A stretch of DNA of 25,386 nucleotides. It comes from CAYLOC01 sp964385195 (GTDB lineage Bacteria > Actinomycetota > Actinomycetes > Propionibacteriales > Nocardioidaceae). The translations under genes and the position numbers were made by a program. The DNA is taken from NCBI GenBank assembly GCA_964385195.1, contig CAYLOC010000017.1:1-25386 (forward strand). The letters are read 5' to 3'. This document shows, in pieces, positions 1 through 6,884 of the stretch. Within the stretch, counting starts at the first letter, position 1. Each line of letters begins with the position of its first letter. The notes beneath the pieces were generated by a model that saw only the letters and a list, made by a program, of their open reading frames with translations, was not told the DNA's origin and did no database searches.

Positions 1-1153
1 GTGGTGGCGTCGGAGTGGGGGTGGGGGTAGGGGTGGGCGTCGGAGTAGGAGTGGGAGTGGGCGTGGGGGTAGGGGTAGGGGTGGGCGTAGGAGTGGGCGT
101 AGGAGTCGGCGTCGGGGTGGGAGTCGGCGTCGGCGTCGGCTCTTGCTGTTGCTGCTCGCGCTGTTGCTGCTCGCGCTGTTCTTGCTCGCGCTGCTCCTGC
201 TCCTTTTGCTCCTGCTCACGCTGGCGCTGCCGCTGTGCCGCCTCGCGCTGGCGCTGCTTCTCCAGCTCCCGCTGGTGCTCGCGGCGCTGCTCCACCTCCC
301 GCTGGTGCTGGAGCTCGCGTTGCCGCCGTTCCTCGGCGCGCTTGCGTGCAAGTGCCTCCTGTCGGCGCTTCTCGGCCAGCCGTTGTTGCCGGAGCTTCTC
401 CAGGCCCTGCTGGCGTTCCTTCGCCAGTTGGTAAGAGGTGTGCTCGGCGTCGGCCAGCTTGTGCAGCAACGCCTCCTTACGAGTCGCGATCTGGGTGACG
501 GCGGCCTGCTGGGTAGCCACGGCTTGCGCGGCGTCGTGCTTGGCCCGCTGGGCCTGCTGTTTGGCGTCAGCGGACCGCTTCAGCGCCTGTTGGGCGTCGG
601 CCTGGTACACCTTCGCCAGCTTCGACGCGGCCTGCCACGCCTGGAGGCGGGAGTCCAACGCGTCGGAGGAGGCGTCGTACTCCGAGACGCGGGCCAGGAA
701 GTTGTGGGCACCGTGGGAGGAGAACGCGGCACCCAGTGCGTCGAAGTCGGTGTCGGTGACCTCGTGGGAGACGACGTACCCGACCAGGCGCGAGCGTGCC
801 TTCTTCGCCTTGTGAACCGCACGCTCCGCCCGCCGCTGCGCGGCCTTGGCCTCCTTCTGTGCCTGGTGCCAGTGGAAGACAGCGCCGTTGTAGGCCTCGG
901 CTGCCGCGTCGGCCTGACTCGCCAACTCGCGCAGACGGTCATTGGCGGCGAAGAGCTCGTTGCGGATCTCCTCCACGGACTGCTTGGTGCTCTCGACCTG
1001 GTCCTGGGCAGCCTGTACCTGTTCCTTGCTCGGGAAGACCGGGTCCGGGTCGGGCCCGGTCGCGTGTGCGCCCGGGACGAGAACCACCAACAGCGATGCT
1101 GCGCCTAGCAGCGAGACAGCAGAACGCACAGTGTTCCGGCGTGGCGATGGCAC
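1..1153 (-). CDS. Secreted coiled-coil protein, probable NlpC/P60-type cell-wall hydrolase, N-terminal part (C-terminus off the window)
   Basis: The frame is open from GTG at 1151-1153 to the left edge with no stop, so the gene is partial. The start follows an AAGGGA ribosome site and gives a typical Sec signal peptide: basic PSPRR, a hydrophobic LLGAASLLVVLV stretch, then a GAHA cleavage site. The mature part begins PSKEQVQAAQDQV and is a long Ala/Glu/Gln/Lys coiled coil. It becomes extremely Gln/Glu/Arg-rich (about 140-430) and ends in a Pro-Thr linker (5-139). This layout (signal peptide, coiled coil with an AAEAYNGAV-like motif, low-complexity linker) is that of actinobacterial NlpC/P60 endopeptidases, which cut peptidoglycan stem peptides outside the cell. 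The catalytic domain would lie beyond base 1, so the enzymatic assignment is inferred from the N-terminal architecture. An outer-surface structural protein is the alternative. Confidence 0.8.
   Translation of the reverse strand, partial: MPSPRRNTVRSAVSLLGAASLLVVLVPGAHATGPDPDPVFPSKEQVQAAQDQVESTKQSVEEIRNELFAANDRLRELASQADAAAEAYNGAVFHWHQAQKEAKAAQRRAERAVHKAKKARSRLVGYVVSHEVTDTDFDALGAAFSSHGAHNFLARVSEYDASSDALDSRLQAWQAASKLAKVYQADAQQALKRSADAKQQAQRAKHDAAQAVATQQAAVTQIATRKEALLHKLADAEHTSYQLAKERQQGLEKLRQQRLAEKRRQEALARKRAEERRQRELQHQREVEQRREHQRELEKQRQREAAQRQRQREQEQKEQEQREQEQREQQQREQQQQEPTPTPTPTPTPTPTPTPTPTPTPTPTPTPTPTPTPTPTPTPTPTPP
5..139 (-). repeat. (Pro-Thr)n linker-encoding tandem repeat
   Basis: Read on the minus strand in the frame of the surrounding gene, this stretch encodes 45 residues of strictly alternating Pro and Thr. 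Codons are mixed (CCC, CCG, CCT; ACC, ACT, ACG), so the 6-base unit is degenerate at third positions. That suggests selection on the protein rather than fresh slippage. The plus strand carries many runs of four to five G and could form G-quadruplexes. Pro-Thr linkers usually act as extended, protease-resistant, often O-glycosylated spacers between a wall-anchoring part and a catalytic domain. The repeat reaches the window edge, so it could be longer. Confidence 0.9.
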
Positions 1154-1425
1154 GGGGGTCCCTTCGTCGGATGTCGCCTCGGCCGGCCGTCTTCCCCAAC
1201 AGCGGCCTCAGCACTACCACCGGTGACGCTAATGCTCTTTCGTCACATTGAAAACACCCATCACAGGAAAAACTTGGCCCACACGGCGTGTTGGCTTGAC
1301 GAACAACATGGATGTTATTCGTCTCATGTCCGATTTATACGTATATGCACTAGTTAGGAATTACAGTGTTGTAAGGAAAACGAGATCCATGTGGTTGCCA
1401 CGGTGCGGCACGGGCCCTCGCTTTT
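1154..1425. other. Intergenic region, AT-richer than its surroundings; upstream of the secreted coiled-coil gene
   Basis: No gene is supported here. The stretch from about 1225 to 1390 is visibly AT-richer than its neighbours and lies upstream of the minus-strand secreted protein, so it probably holds that gene's promoter and leader. Two inverted repeats are visible. One is GTGACG...CGTCAC at 1223-1246 (6-base arms, 12-base loop). The other is an imperfect palindrome at 1301-1320 with arms AACAACAT and ATGTTATT around GG. AT-rich hexamers near 1330-1345 could serve as a -10 on the minus strand, but I cannot fix a promoter. No T-rich terminator follows the crotonase gene that ends at 1426. Confidence 0.4.
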
Positions 1426-2205
1426 CTAGCGGTCCTCGGTGGGAGCCCAGCGCGGTGCGCGGCGCTCGCGGAAGGCGGTCATGCCTTCCCGTGCCTCCTC
1501 GGAGGCGAACAGCCGAGCGGAGAGCGCGACCAACGCCTCTCCTTCCTCCGCGATGGCGGCTCGCATCGGAGCCGTCAGTAGTGCCTTGGTCTCCCGGAGC
1601 CCCTGCGGAGATACCTTCTGGAAGCGCCGCTCGAGGTCAGCCACCGTCGCGTCGAGCTCGTCGGCCGGCACCGCCGATGTCACCAGTCCGGACCGTGCCG
1701 CCTCCGCACCGTCGAATGTCGCTCCGGTGAGGTATTTGTGGGCCGCGTCCCGTTCCCCCATCCGGGTGCGTGTGGTCAAGGAGATGATGGCCGGTGTCAG
1801 TCCCAGCAGCGCCTCACTGAAGGCGTAGGTGGCATCGGTGCTGCTCACGGCGATGTCGCAGGCACCCACGAGGCCTACGCCGCCCGCGCGGACGTGACCG
1901 CGCACGACGGCGACGACGGGGGTGGACAGATCCAGCACCGTGCGCAGCAGGCGCAGCAGCGTACGAGTGCCCTCCTCCATCCCCAGCTCGACGGCCTCAC
2001 GGAGATCGGCGCCAGCGCAGAAGGTGGTGCCGGTATGGGTGAGCAACACGGCGCGCACGCGATCGGAGTGGTCGGCCGTGCGCAGATGCTCGGTCAGCTC
2101 CCGCACGAGCTGCTGCGACAGCGCGTTGCGGTTCGTCGGTGAGTCCAGGGTGATGACACCCACCGCGTCCCGCTCCTCGTAGTGGACGAGTTCTACGGCG
2201 CTCAT
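1426..2205 (-). CDS. Enoyl-CoA hydratase/isomerase (crotonase) family protein
   Basis: The 259-residue product has the usual crotonase length. It carries the N-terminal strand VGVITLDSPTNRNALS, the first oxyanion-hole segment FCAGADL (residues 62-68) and the second GG-GL-ACD segment (108-117). Such enzymes stabilise thioester enolates and typically hydrate or isomerise acyl-CoAs in fatty-acid or branched-chain amino-acid breakdown. In rat enoyl-CoA hydratase two glutamates (144, 164) are catalytic. Here the first position is Gly111 and only the second, Glu131 in SEALLG, remains. A GVGL-ACD...SE-LLGLTPAII pattern is, from memory, closer to methylglutaconyl-CoA-hydratase-like proteins than to classical ECH. 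It lies 25 bases downstream of the PAP2 gene on the same strand and may share its transcript. The family call is firm; the substrate is unknown. Confidence 0.88.
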   Translation of the reverse strand: MSAVELVHYEERDAVGVITLDSPTNRNALSQQLVRELTEHLRTADHSDRVRAVLLTHTGTTFCAGADLREAVELGMEEGTRTLLRLLRTVLDLSTPVVAVVRGHVRAGGVGLVGACDIAVSSTDATYAFSEALLGLTPAIISLTTRTRMGERDAAHKYLTGATFDGAEAARSGLVTSAVPADELDATVADLERRFQKVSPQGLRETKALLTAPMRAAIAEEGEALVALSARLFASEEAREGMTAFRERRAPRWAPTEDR

Positions 2206-2230
2206 CGCGGTCCGTCATCGGGTTGGTTGA

Positions 2231-3373
2231 TCATGTTCTGGCGCCGTCCTTTCCCGAGGTCGCCGACTCCTCAGCAACCCGTCCGCTGTCCGTGCCGTCT
2301 TGGCACGCTGCCTCGGTGTCGTCGGTGTGGCGGTCGCTCCCGACATGCGCGGTGCCGGACGCAAACACCCCGAGCAGCCCGTCCCCGGCCAGCCCGCGCT
2401 CCCGCTGGATCCGCATCCGGTGGCCGGTCATCCGCGCGCTGAGCCACACCGAGATCAGGCCGATCGCGAGACCGCCGAAGTCATCGAGCAGGTAGTGCCA
2501 GCCGAAGTAGATCGTCGAGGTGGTGGTCAGTACGAAGTAGACCCACATCGTCGTACGCACCCATCCGTTGTGCACCAGCAGGTGGATGATCAGTGCGGCA
2601 GTGAAGATGATGGACACGTGGAGGGAGGCGAAGGCCGCGATGCTGTTCAACGCGGTCAACGGGTCCTGGTTCGCCTCGATGCGTCCCTCCAACAGCGACC
2701 TCTGCAGGGCAGCGACACCGGTGTCGGGGAGGTCGGCGAACAGCGAGGGCTTGGCGAACGCCGGCCCCTGGGACGGGAGCCAGTAGTAGCTGAGGACACC
2801 GAGAACCCAGTTGATACACAACGCGACGACGTACCAGAAGCCGGTCGAGGCGCGCTTGGACCACACCAGCGCCGCACCGACGCTGACCGGCGTGAAGACA
2901 AGGAAGGCCATGTAGACGAAGGACAGGAAGTACGCGCTGATGCCGGTCCCGAGGACGGTGTGCAGCACCGTAGCGGGGTCGTGCCCGAAGCAGAACGCCT
3001 TGTCCAGTTGCAGCATCAATGGGTCGTACAACGGCCCACGGACGATGGGGAGGAACCCCTTGAGGTTCCGGTAGGCCAGGTAGATGACGTAGAAGCTGCC
3101 GGCGCCGATCAGGCCCAGGGTGAGGCGGGTACGCGTCCAGCGCTTCTTGGTGTAGGAGACCATGGAGGGGAAGAACCCGGAGAAGCCCCGGTTGGAGATC
3201 AATACCCGGGGAACCGCGTCGATGAGGTAGAAACCGAGCATGATCAGCGGCAGCAACAGACCGAGGTTGTTGGGGTCGCGGAGCGGTACGTTGATCTGGT
3301 AGGACGCGAGCCACGCCGTCAGCAAGATGGCGATCGCCAGTCCCACCGCGAACCCATAGCCGCGTCGTGTCAT
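2231..3373 (-). CDS. PAP2_3-type membrane phosphatase / inositol-phosphate transferase-like protein
   Basis: A 380-residue integral membrane protein with about six hydrophobic segments, the first at residues 8-26. The C-terminal half has the PAP2 catalytic signature: FASLHVS (His252) and GWHYLLDD (His293, Asp297), plus an upstream SQGP motif (201-204). The spacing resembles the Aur1/Ipt1-like PAP2_3 branch, whose members transfer or remove phosphorylated head groups on membrane lipids. Actinobacterial relatives are mostly uncharacterised. The last 50 or so residues are polar, with no membrane segment, and look disordered. The start is ATG at 3373. Its upstream region is shared with the divergent TPP-riboswitch promoter, and the crotonase gene follows 25 bases downstream. 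Family confident, lipid substrate unknown. Confidence 0.85.
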   Translation of the reverse strand: MTRRGYGFAVGLAIAILLTAWLASYQINVPLRDPNNLGLLLPLIMLGFYLIDAVPRVLISNRGFSGFFPSMVSYTKKRWTRTRLTLGLIGAGSFYVIYLAYRNLKGFLPIVRGPLYDPLMLQLDKAFCFGHDPATVLHTVLGTGISAYFLSFVYMAFLVFTPVSVGAALVWSKRASTGFWYVVALCINWVLGVLSYYWLPSQGPAFAKPSLFADLPDTGVAALQRSLLEGRIEANQDPLTALNSIAAFASLHVSIIFTAALIIHLLVHNGWVRTTMWVYFVLTTTSTIYFGWHYLLDDFGGLAIGLISVWLSARMTGHRMRIQRERGLAGDGLLGVFASGTAHVGSDRHTDDTEAACQDGTDSGRVAEESATSGKDGART

Positions 3374-3495
3374 GGGTCCGGGTCCTGCCTTCTCGTTAAG
3401 CGTCCACTGCCCGTCGGGGGGAACGGTTTCCGGGCGTACCCAGCATTCTAGGCTGCGGCGCCCCGCTGCTCATGGTCTCCCGCGGTACGGATCGC

Positions 3496-3501
3496 TATAG
3501 T
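3496..3501 (+). promoter_or_regulatory. Candidate -10 element of the ykoEDC leader
   Basis: TATAGT lies nine bases before the first paired base of the TPP riboswitch, which would put the transcript start near 3507, just ahead of the aptamer. A -35 box 17 bases upstream is poor (TGGTCT), so this is assigned from position and -10 match only. Confidence 0.5.
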
Positions 3502-3509
3502 GGCACCAA

Positions 3510-3595
3510 CGACAGGGGAGCGTCGATGGCGCTGAGAGTGCGGAAGCCCCGCAGACCCTCGAACCTGATCCGGTTAGGACCGGCGAAGGGAGTCG
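3510..3595 (+). promoter_or_regulatory. TPP riboswitch (THI element)
   Basis: The conserved core of the thiamine pyrophosphate aptamer is plain: GGGGAGC near the 5' end, GCTGAGAG (3531-3538), GCAGACCCTCGAACCTGATC (3551-3570), CGGTTAGGACCGG, then GCGAAGGGAG. P1 can close between CGAC (3510-3513) and GTCG (3592-3595). It lies in the leader of ykoEDC, an uptake system for a thiamine precursor, the classical target class. Binding of TPP to the nascent RNA should shut the operon down when thiamine is plentiful. Confidence 0.96.
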
Positions 3596-3601
3596 AGCCT
3601 C

Positions 3602-3644
3602 GGGCAGCAGAATGCTGCTCCCCCTCCCGATCCGGCATGGGAGG
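3602..3644 (+). promoter_or_regulatory. Riboswitch expression platform: hairpin sequestering the ykoE ribosome site
   Basis: Two hairpins follow the aptamer. The first pairs GCAGCA (3604-3609) with TGCTGC (3613-3618) around GAA. The second pairs CCTCCC (3623-3628) with GGGAGG (3639-3644), and the latter is the ribosome site of ykoE, five bases before its TTG start. There is no U-run after either hairpin. The layout therefore fits control of translation initiation rather than an intrinsic terminator. Pairing is read by eye; an alternative anti-sequestering fold was not worked out. Confidence 0.65.
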
Positions 3645-3649
3645 TTCCG

Positions 3650-4270
3650 TTGTCCACTGCAGCACACCCGACCGGCCGGGAACTGTTCAGTTCCTGGCGG
3701 ACCATCGACATCGCCTCCGCGGCGATGATCGGCGTCGTCTTCGGCGTCGTCTATTGGGGCTGGGCCGCGGCCTACACCGCGCTCAGCACGCCGCTGACCA
3801 ACGCGCTGGGACCCAGCATCGGCCTTCTGGGCGGTCCGTGGTTCCTCGCGGGCGTCGTCGGCGGGCTCGTCGTACGCCGACCCGGAGCGGCCCTCTTCGC
3901 TGAACTGCTCGCCGCGGCCGTCGAGGCGCTGCTCGGCAACGAGTGGGGCTGGTCGACGCTGATCTCTGGAGTCCTGCAGGGACTGGGGGTGGAGATCGTG
4001 CTCGCGTTGGTGCTGTTCCGGTACTTCGGCTGGGTGGTGGCTGCTGGCGGCGGCGCGCTCGCCGCGGTGCTGGAGATGGGGTATGAGTGGAACGCGTACT
4101 GGCAGGCGAACCCGCTGTGGTTCAAGCTCTCCTACCTGGGGTTCCTGATGCTCTCCGGCGCCGTCGTCGCGGGCATCGGTGGCTGGCTGCTGACACGCGC
4201 TCTTTCTGCCACCGGCGCCATTGACGCGCTGCCGGCGGGCCGGGAGTCCGCTGAGCGGCACCTGGTCTAG
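3650..4270 (+). CDS. ykoE: ECF transporter S component for hydroxymethylpyrimidine/thiamine (YkoE)
   Basis: The 206-residue hydrophobic protein has about five to six membrane segments and the YkoE look: TIDIASAAMIGVVFGVVYW near the N-terminus, a LGGPWFLAGVVGGL segment and an EALLGNEWG motif. It is the substrate-binding membrane subunit of an energy-coupling-factor importer, thought to bring in hydroxymethylpyrimidine or thiamine. The start is TTG at 3650, chosen because GGGAGG lies five bases before it and the next residues lead straight into the first conserved segment. A TPP riboswitch precedes it, and the two-domain ATPase and T component follow within 12 bases and with a 4-base overlap, completing a ykoEDC operon. 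Family and pathway are well supported; the exact ligand is inferred from the riboswitch. Confidence 0.93.
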   Translation: MSTAAHPTGRELFSSWRTIDIASAAMIGVVFGVVYWGWAAAYTALSTPLTNALGPSIGLLGGPWFLAGVVGGLVVRRPGAALFAELLAAAVEALLGNEWGWSTLISGVLQGLGVEIVLALVLFRYFGWVVAAGGGALAAVLEMGYEWNAYWQANPLWFKLSYLGFLMLSGAVVAGIGGWLLTRALSATGAIDALPAGRESAERHLV

Positions 4271-4282
4271 GCGGCCTGCCGG

Positions 4283-5782
4283 ATGCACCCTGCGGAGTTC
4301 GCGGTCAAGGGGTTGACGTGGCGCCCGGCCCGCCGGCGTACTCCGGTCATCACCGGTTTGGACCTGCACATCCCCGCGGGGCAGCGGCTCCTGGTCGCGG
4401 GGGCGAGTGGCGCCGGGAAGTCGACGCTGCTTCGTGCGCTGTGCGGGGTGCTGGGCAGTGCTGACGAGGGCGATCTGACCGGTACCGTCTCGGTGGACGG
4501 AAGCGCACCGGCAGACCAGCCGGGGCACATCGGCTTGTTGGTCCAGGATCCGCTCGCGGGTGTGGTCGCAGAGACCGTCGGTCGCGACGTGGCGTTCGGC
4601 CTGGAGAACGCGCGGTGGCCACGCGAGGACATCTGGCCCCAGGTGCGTACGGCGTTGCGGCAGTCCCACTTTCCCTACCCGAGGGATCACCCCACGGCAG
4701 CCCTGTCCGGAGGAGAGACCCAGCGCCTGGGGCTGGCGGGAAGCCTCGCGATGGATGCCGGTGCGCTGTTGCTGGACGAGCCCACCTCGATGCTCGACCC
4801 TGCCGGCGCCGAGTCGGTCCGCATGGCGGTACGTGAGCACGCCGCGCACACCGGCGCCACGATCGTGCTCGTCGAGCACCACCTCGAGCCCTGGGTGGAC
4901 TTCGCCGACCGGCTCCTGGTGCTCGGGCCCCGATGCCAGGTGCTGGCCGACGGCAAGCCGCACGAGGTGCTCGACGAACAACGCGACTTCCTCGCCGACC
5001 AGGGGGTCTGGGTGCCTGGCATCGAGCCGCCGAAGCCGTTGGACGTCGACCCCGATCTTGTCGCGCCGCTGTCGTCGCACAGCGGGGAGCTGGTCCGGGC
5101 GCGGAGCGTCTGCGTGGAACTGCGCAATCGGCTGTCGGCCCGCCGGCAACCCCCTACGGTGGCGCTCGATGGTGTCGATGCGGAGTTGGTGGCCGGCCGG
5201 GCACTGGGAGTGACCGGCCCCAGCGGCGCCGGCAAGTCGACGCTGGTTTCGGTGCTTGCCGGCCTGGTGCGGCCCACGTCGGGAACGGTGTGCGCATCGC
5301 AGGAGCTCGCGACCCAGCGCGGTCGAGCTCCGTGGCGGTGGCGGTCCCGGGCACTGGCGCGGCGACTGGCCTGGGTGCCGCAGACCCCGGAGCATGGCGT
5401 GGTCGCCCGCTCGGTGCGCGAAGAGGTACTCGCCGCCGGGCGGGCATGTGGAACCGACCCCAGGCAGCTGGAGGAGCGGTCGGACGGGTTGTTGGAGACG
5501 TTCGGGCTGTCCGCGCTGGCCGGAGCCAGCCCGTACCACCTGTCCGGCGGTGAGCAGCGTCGGTTGATGGTGGCCGCGGCGGTGGCGCACGGCCCGGCCG
5601 GGCTGCTGCTCGACGAGCCGACGGTGGGGCAGGACCGGCGGACGTGGTCGGCCGTCGTCGGTGCGGTCGCGGCTGCCCGTTCCGCGGGGGCCGGGGTGGC
5701 GGTGTCCACCCATGACATGCAGGCCGTCGATGCGGTCGCTGATGCGGTGCTGTCCCTGGCGCACGGGAGAGCCGACTCGTGA
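4283..5782 (+). CDS. ykoD: ECF transporter two-domain ATPase (YkoD)
   Basis: The 499-residue protein contains two complete ABC ATPase domains in tandem. The first has Walker A GASGAGKS (40-47), the signature LSGGE (141-145) and Walker B LLLDEP (162-167). The second has Walker A GPSGAGKST (312-320), LSGGE (420-424), LLLDEP (441-446) and the switch histidine in STHD (475-478). In YkoEDC-type importers a single fused protein replaces the usual EcfA/EcfA' pair and powers uptake by ATP hydrolysis on the inner face of the membrane. It starts 12 bases after ykoE and its stop overlaps the GTG of ykoC (GTGA), indicating translational coupling. All key ATPase motifs are intact in both halves, so both sites could be active. 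Confidence 0.95.
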   Translation: MHPAEFAVKGLTWRPARRRTPVITGLDLHIPAGQRLLVAGASGAGKSTLLRALCGVLGSADEGDLTGTVSVDGSAPADQPGHIGLLVQDPLAGVVAETVGRDVAFGLENARWPREDIWPQVRTALRQSHFPYPRDHPTAALSGGETQRLGLAGSLAMDAGALLLDEPTSMLDPAGAESVRMAVREHAAHTGATIVLVEHHLEPWVDFADRLLVLGPRCQVLADGKPHEVLDEQRDFLADQGVWVPGIEPPKPLDVDPDLVAPLSSHSGELVRARSVCVELRNRLSARRQPPTVALDGVDAELVAGRALGVTGPSGAGKSTLVSVLAGLVRPTSGTVCASQELATQRGRAPWRWRSRALARRLAWVPQTPEHGVVARSVREEVLAAGRACGTDPRQLEERSDGLLETFGLSALAGASPYHLSGGEQRRLMVAAAVAHGPAGLLLDEPTVGQDRRTWSAVVGAVAAARSAGAGVAVSTHDMQAVDAVADAVLSLAHGRADS

Positions 5783-6480
5783 CCCCTCCCCGCTTCGTCG
5801 GCCCGCTGTCGCTGCTGGCGGCATGCATCCTGCCGGTGGTGGGGGCGTTCGCGATCAACCGGATGTGGCTTGGCGTGGTATGCGTGGCGGCGCAGGTGGT
5901 GGGACTCGGCTGGCTGTTGCGGGATCCCCGTGGCACCGCTCGGCGCCTGGTGTTCGGTGTCGTGGCTGCCGTGTCGATCATGGTGTCCAGCTGGCTGTAC
6001 GGCGGTCAACACCTCGGGGAGACCTTCGGCGCCGGCTTGCGCATCATCTACATCGTGCTGCCAGCGGCGTTCCTCTCTCCGATCATCCGACCGAGCGCGC
6101 TCGGGGACCACTTGGCGCAGCGGCTACGGCTCCCGGCCCGGCACGTCGTGGGGGCGGTCGCGGCGTTACAGCGGTTGGAGTCGATCGGTGATCAGTGGAA
6201 CCAGATCCAGCGCGCCCGCCGCGCGCGGGGTCTGGGGCTGGACGGCTCCCCCGCACGCCGGTTACGGGCCTCCGCCGCAAGCGCCTTCGCGTTGTTGGTG
6301 GTGTCGATGCGGCATACGACGTCGATGGCGGTGGCGATGGATGCCCGCGGTTTCGCCTCCGCCACTCGTCGTACCTGGGCCGAACCCGCGCCCTGGCGGT
6401 GGGGGGACACGCTTGTGCTCTGCGTGGCAGTCGTGCTCGCTGCGCTGCCGTGGCTGCTGCGCGCCGGCCTGCTCGGTTAG
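5779..6480 (+). CDS. ykoC: ECF transporter T component (YkoC)
   Basis: The 233-residue protein has hydrophobic segments near residues 8-27, 30-48, 56-75 and 84-103, and a final one before the C-terminus. The central part holds the two EcfT coupling motifs that insert into the ATPase grooves: RRARGLGLD and AMDARGF. It links the ATPase subunit to the S component. It starts with GTG at 5779, overlapping the ykoD stop by four bases, and ends the operon. A short GTCGG-AA-CCGAC hairpin lies a few bases after the stop but lacks a U-run, so I do not call it a terminator. Confidence 0.93.
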   Translation: MTPPRFVGPLSLLAACILPVVGAFAINRMWLGVVCVAAQVVGLGWLLRDPRGTARRLVFGVVAAVSIMVSSWLYGGQHLGETFGAGLRIIYIVLPAAFLSPIIRPSALGDHLAQRLRLPARHVVGAVAALQRLESIGDQWNQIQRARRARGLGLDGSPARRLRASAASAFALLVVSMRHTTSMAVAMDARGFASATRRTWAEPAPWRWGDTLVLCVAVVLAALPWLLRAGLLG

Positions 6481-6884
6481 CCGGTCGGAACCGACGAGCC
6501 TGGAGGTGTACGTACAACTCCCCGTCAGCGCGCTCAAAGCCGGACGGGGTGAACGGCATGCCGGCCCACCCCAGCGGCGTCCGGTGGTGCGGACTGTCTC
6601 GTGGCTGGGCCACAATCGTCCACATGCACCCTCGCGGCCCTCACGCGGCAGATTTCGTGGTGGACCTGGTCGGCGTAGCCACCCTCCGCCGCGACCCGGG
6701 CAGCGCTGGCGCCCGCGACCTCGACCTTCAGGGGCCGGTGGGCGATCCGCGTGCAGCGACATCACCGGCGAGCCGGCTCCGTCGTACCTGATGCGGCGGT
6801 GCCCACATCGAGGGCGATGATGATGAGTTCTCCGCGTCGAACGTCGCGACCGTCCGGTAGCAGCCGCTGTTCACGGCCGCGGTA
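6481..6884. other. Gene-poor spacer with a possible AraC-like remnant on the minus strand
   Basis: About 400 bases between the convergent ends of ykoC and ppdK without a convincing gene. Short open frames exist on both strands, but none has a start, ribosome site and family resemblance together. One minus-strand frame (about 6534-6740, stop at 6534-6536) reads ARVAAEGGYADQVHHE, which resembles the second helix-turn-helix of AraC-family regulators (AA--GYADQ-H--RE). The frame has no start or sensing domain and dissolves into low-complexity residues, so at most it is a decayed fragment. No transposon ends or terminator with a U-run were seen. Confidence 0.3.

Noticed and set aside
5..139. CRISPR or satellite-type array
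   Set aside because: The periodicity is a six-base Pro-Thr codon pattern inside a coding frame, without spacers.
15..1108. Plus-strand frames rich in Gly-Val or Leu opposite the secreted coiled-coil gene
   Set aside because: They are the reverse reading of Pro-Thr and Gln/Glu codons; the minus-strand frame has a signal peptide, a ribosome site and a recognisable architecture.
1154..1260. c-di-AMP (ydaO) riboswitch upstream of the secreted protein
   Set aside because: Such elements often precede actinobacterial wall hydrolase genes, but I could not match the conserved core here by eye; only a small hairpin is visible.
3470..5824. 784-codon stop-free minus-strand frame opposite ykoE and ykoD
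   Set aside because: It is antisense to intact, motif-bearing transporter genes, is full of Arg/Pro/Gln low-complexity sequence, and starts and ends without family resemblance. Stop-free antisense frames are expected at this GC.
6481..6520. Intrinsic terminator after ykoC
   Set aside because: A GTCGG/CCGAC hairpin is present but short, with a two-base loop and no following U-run.
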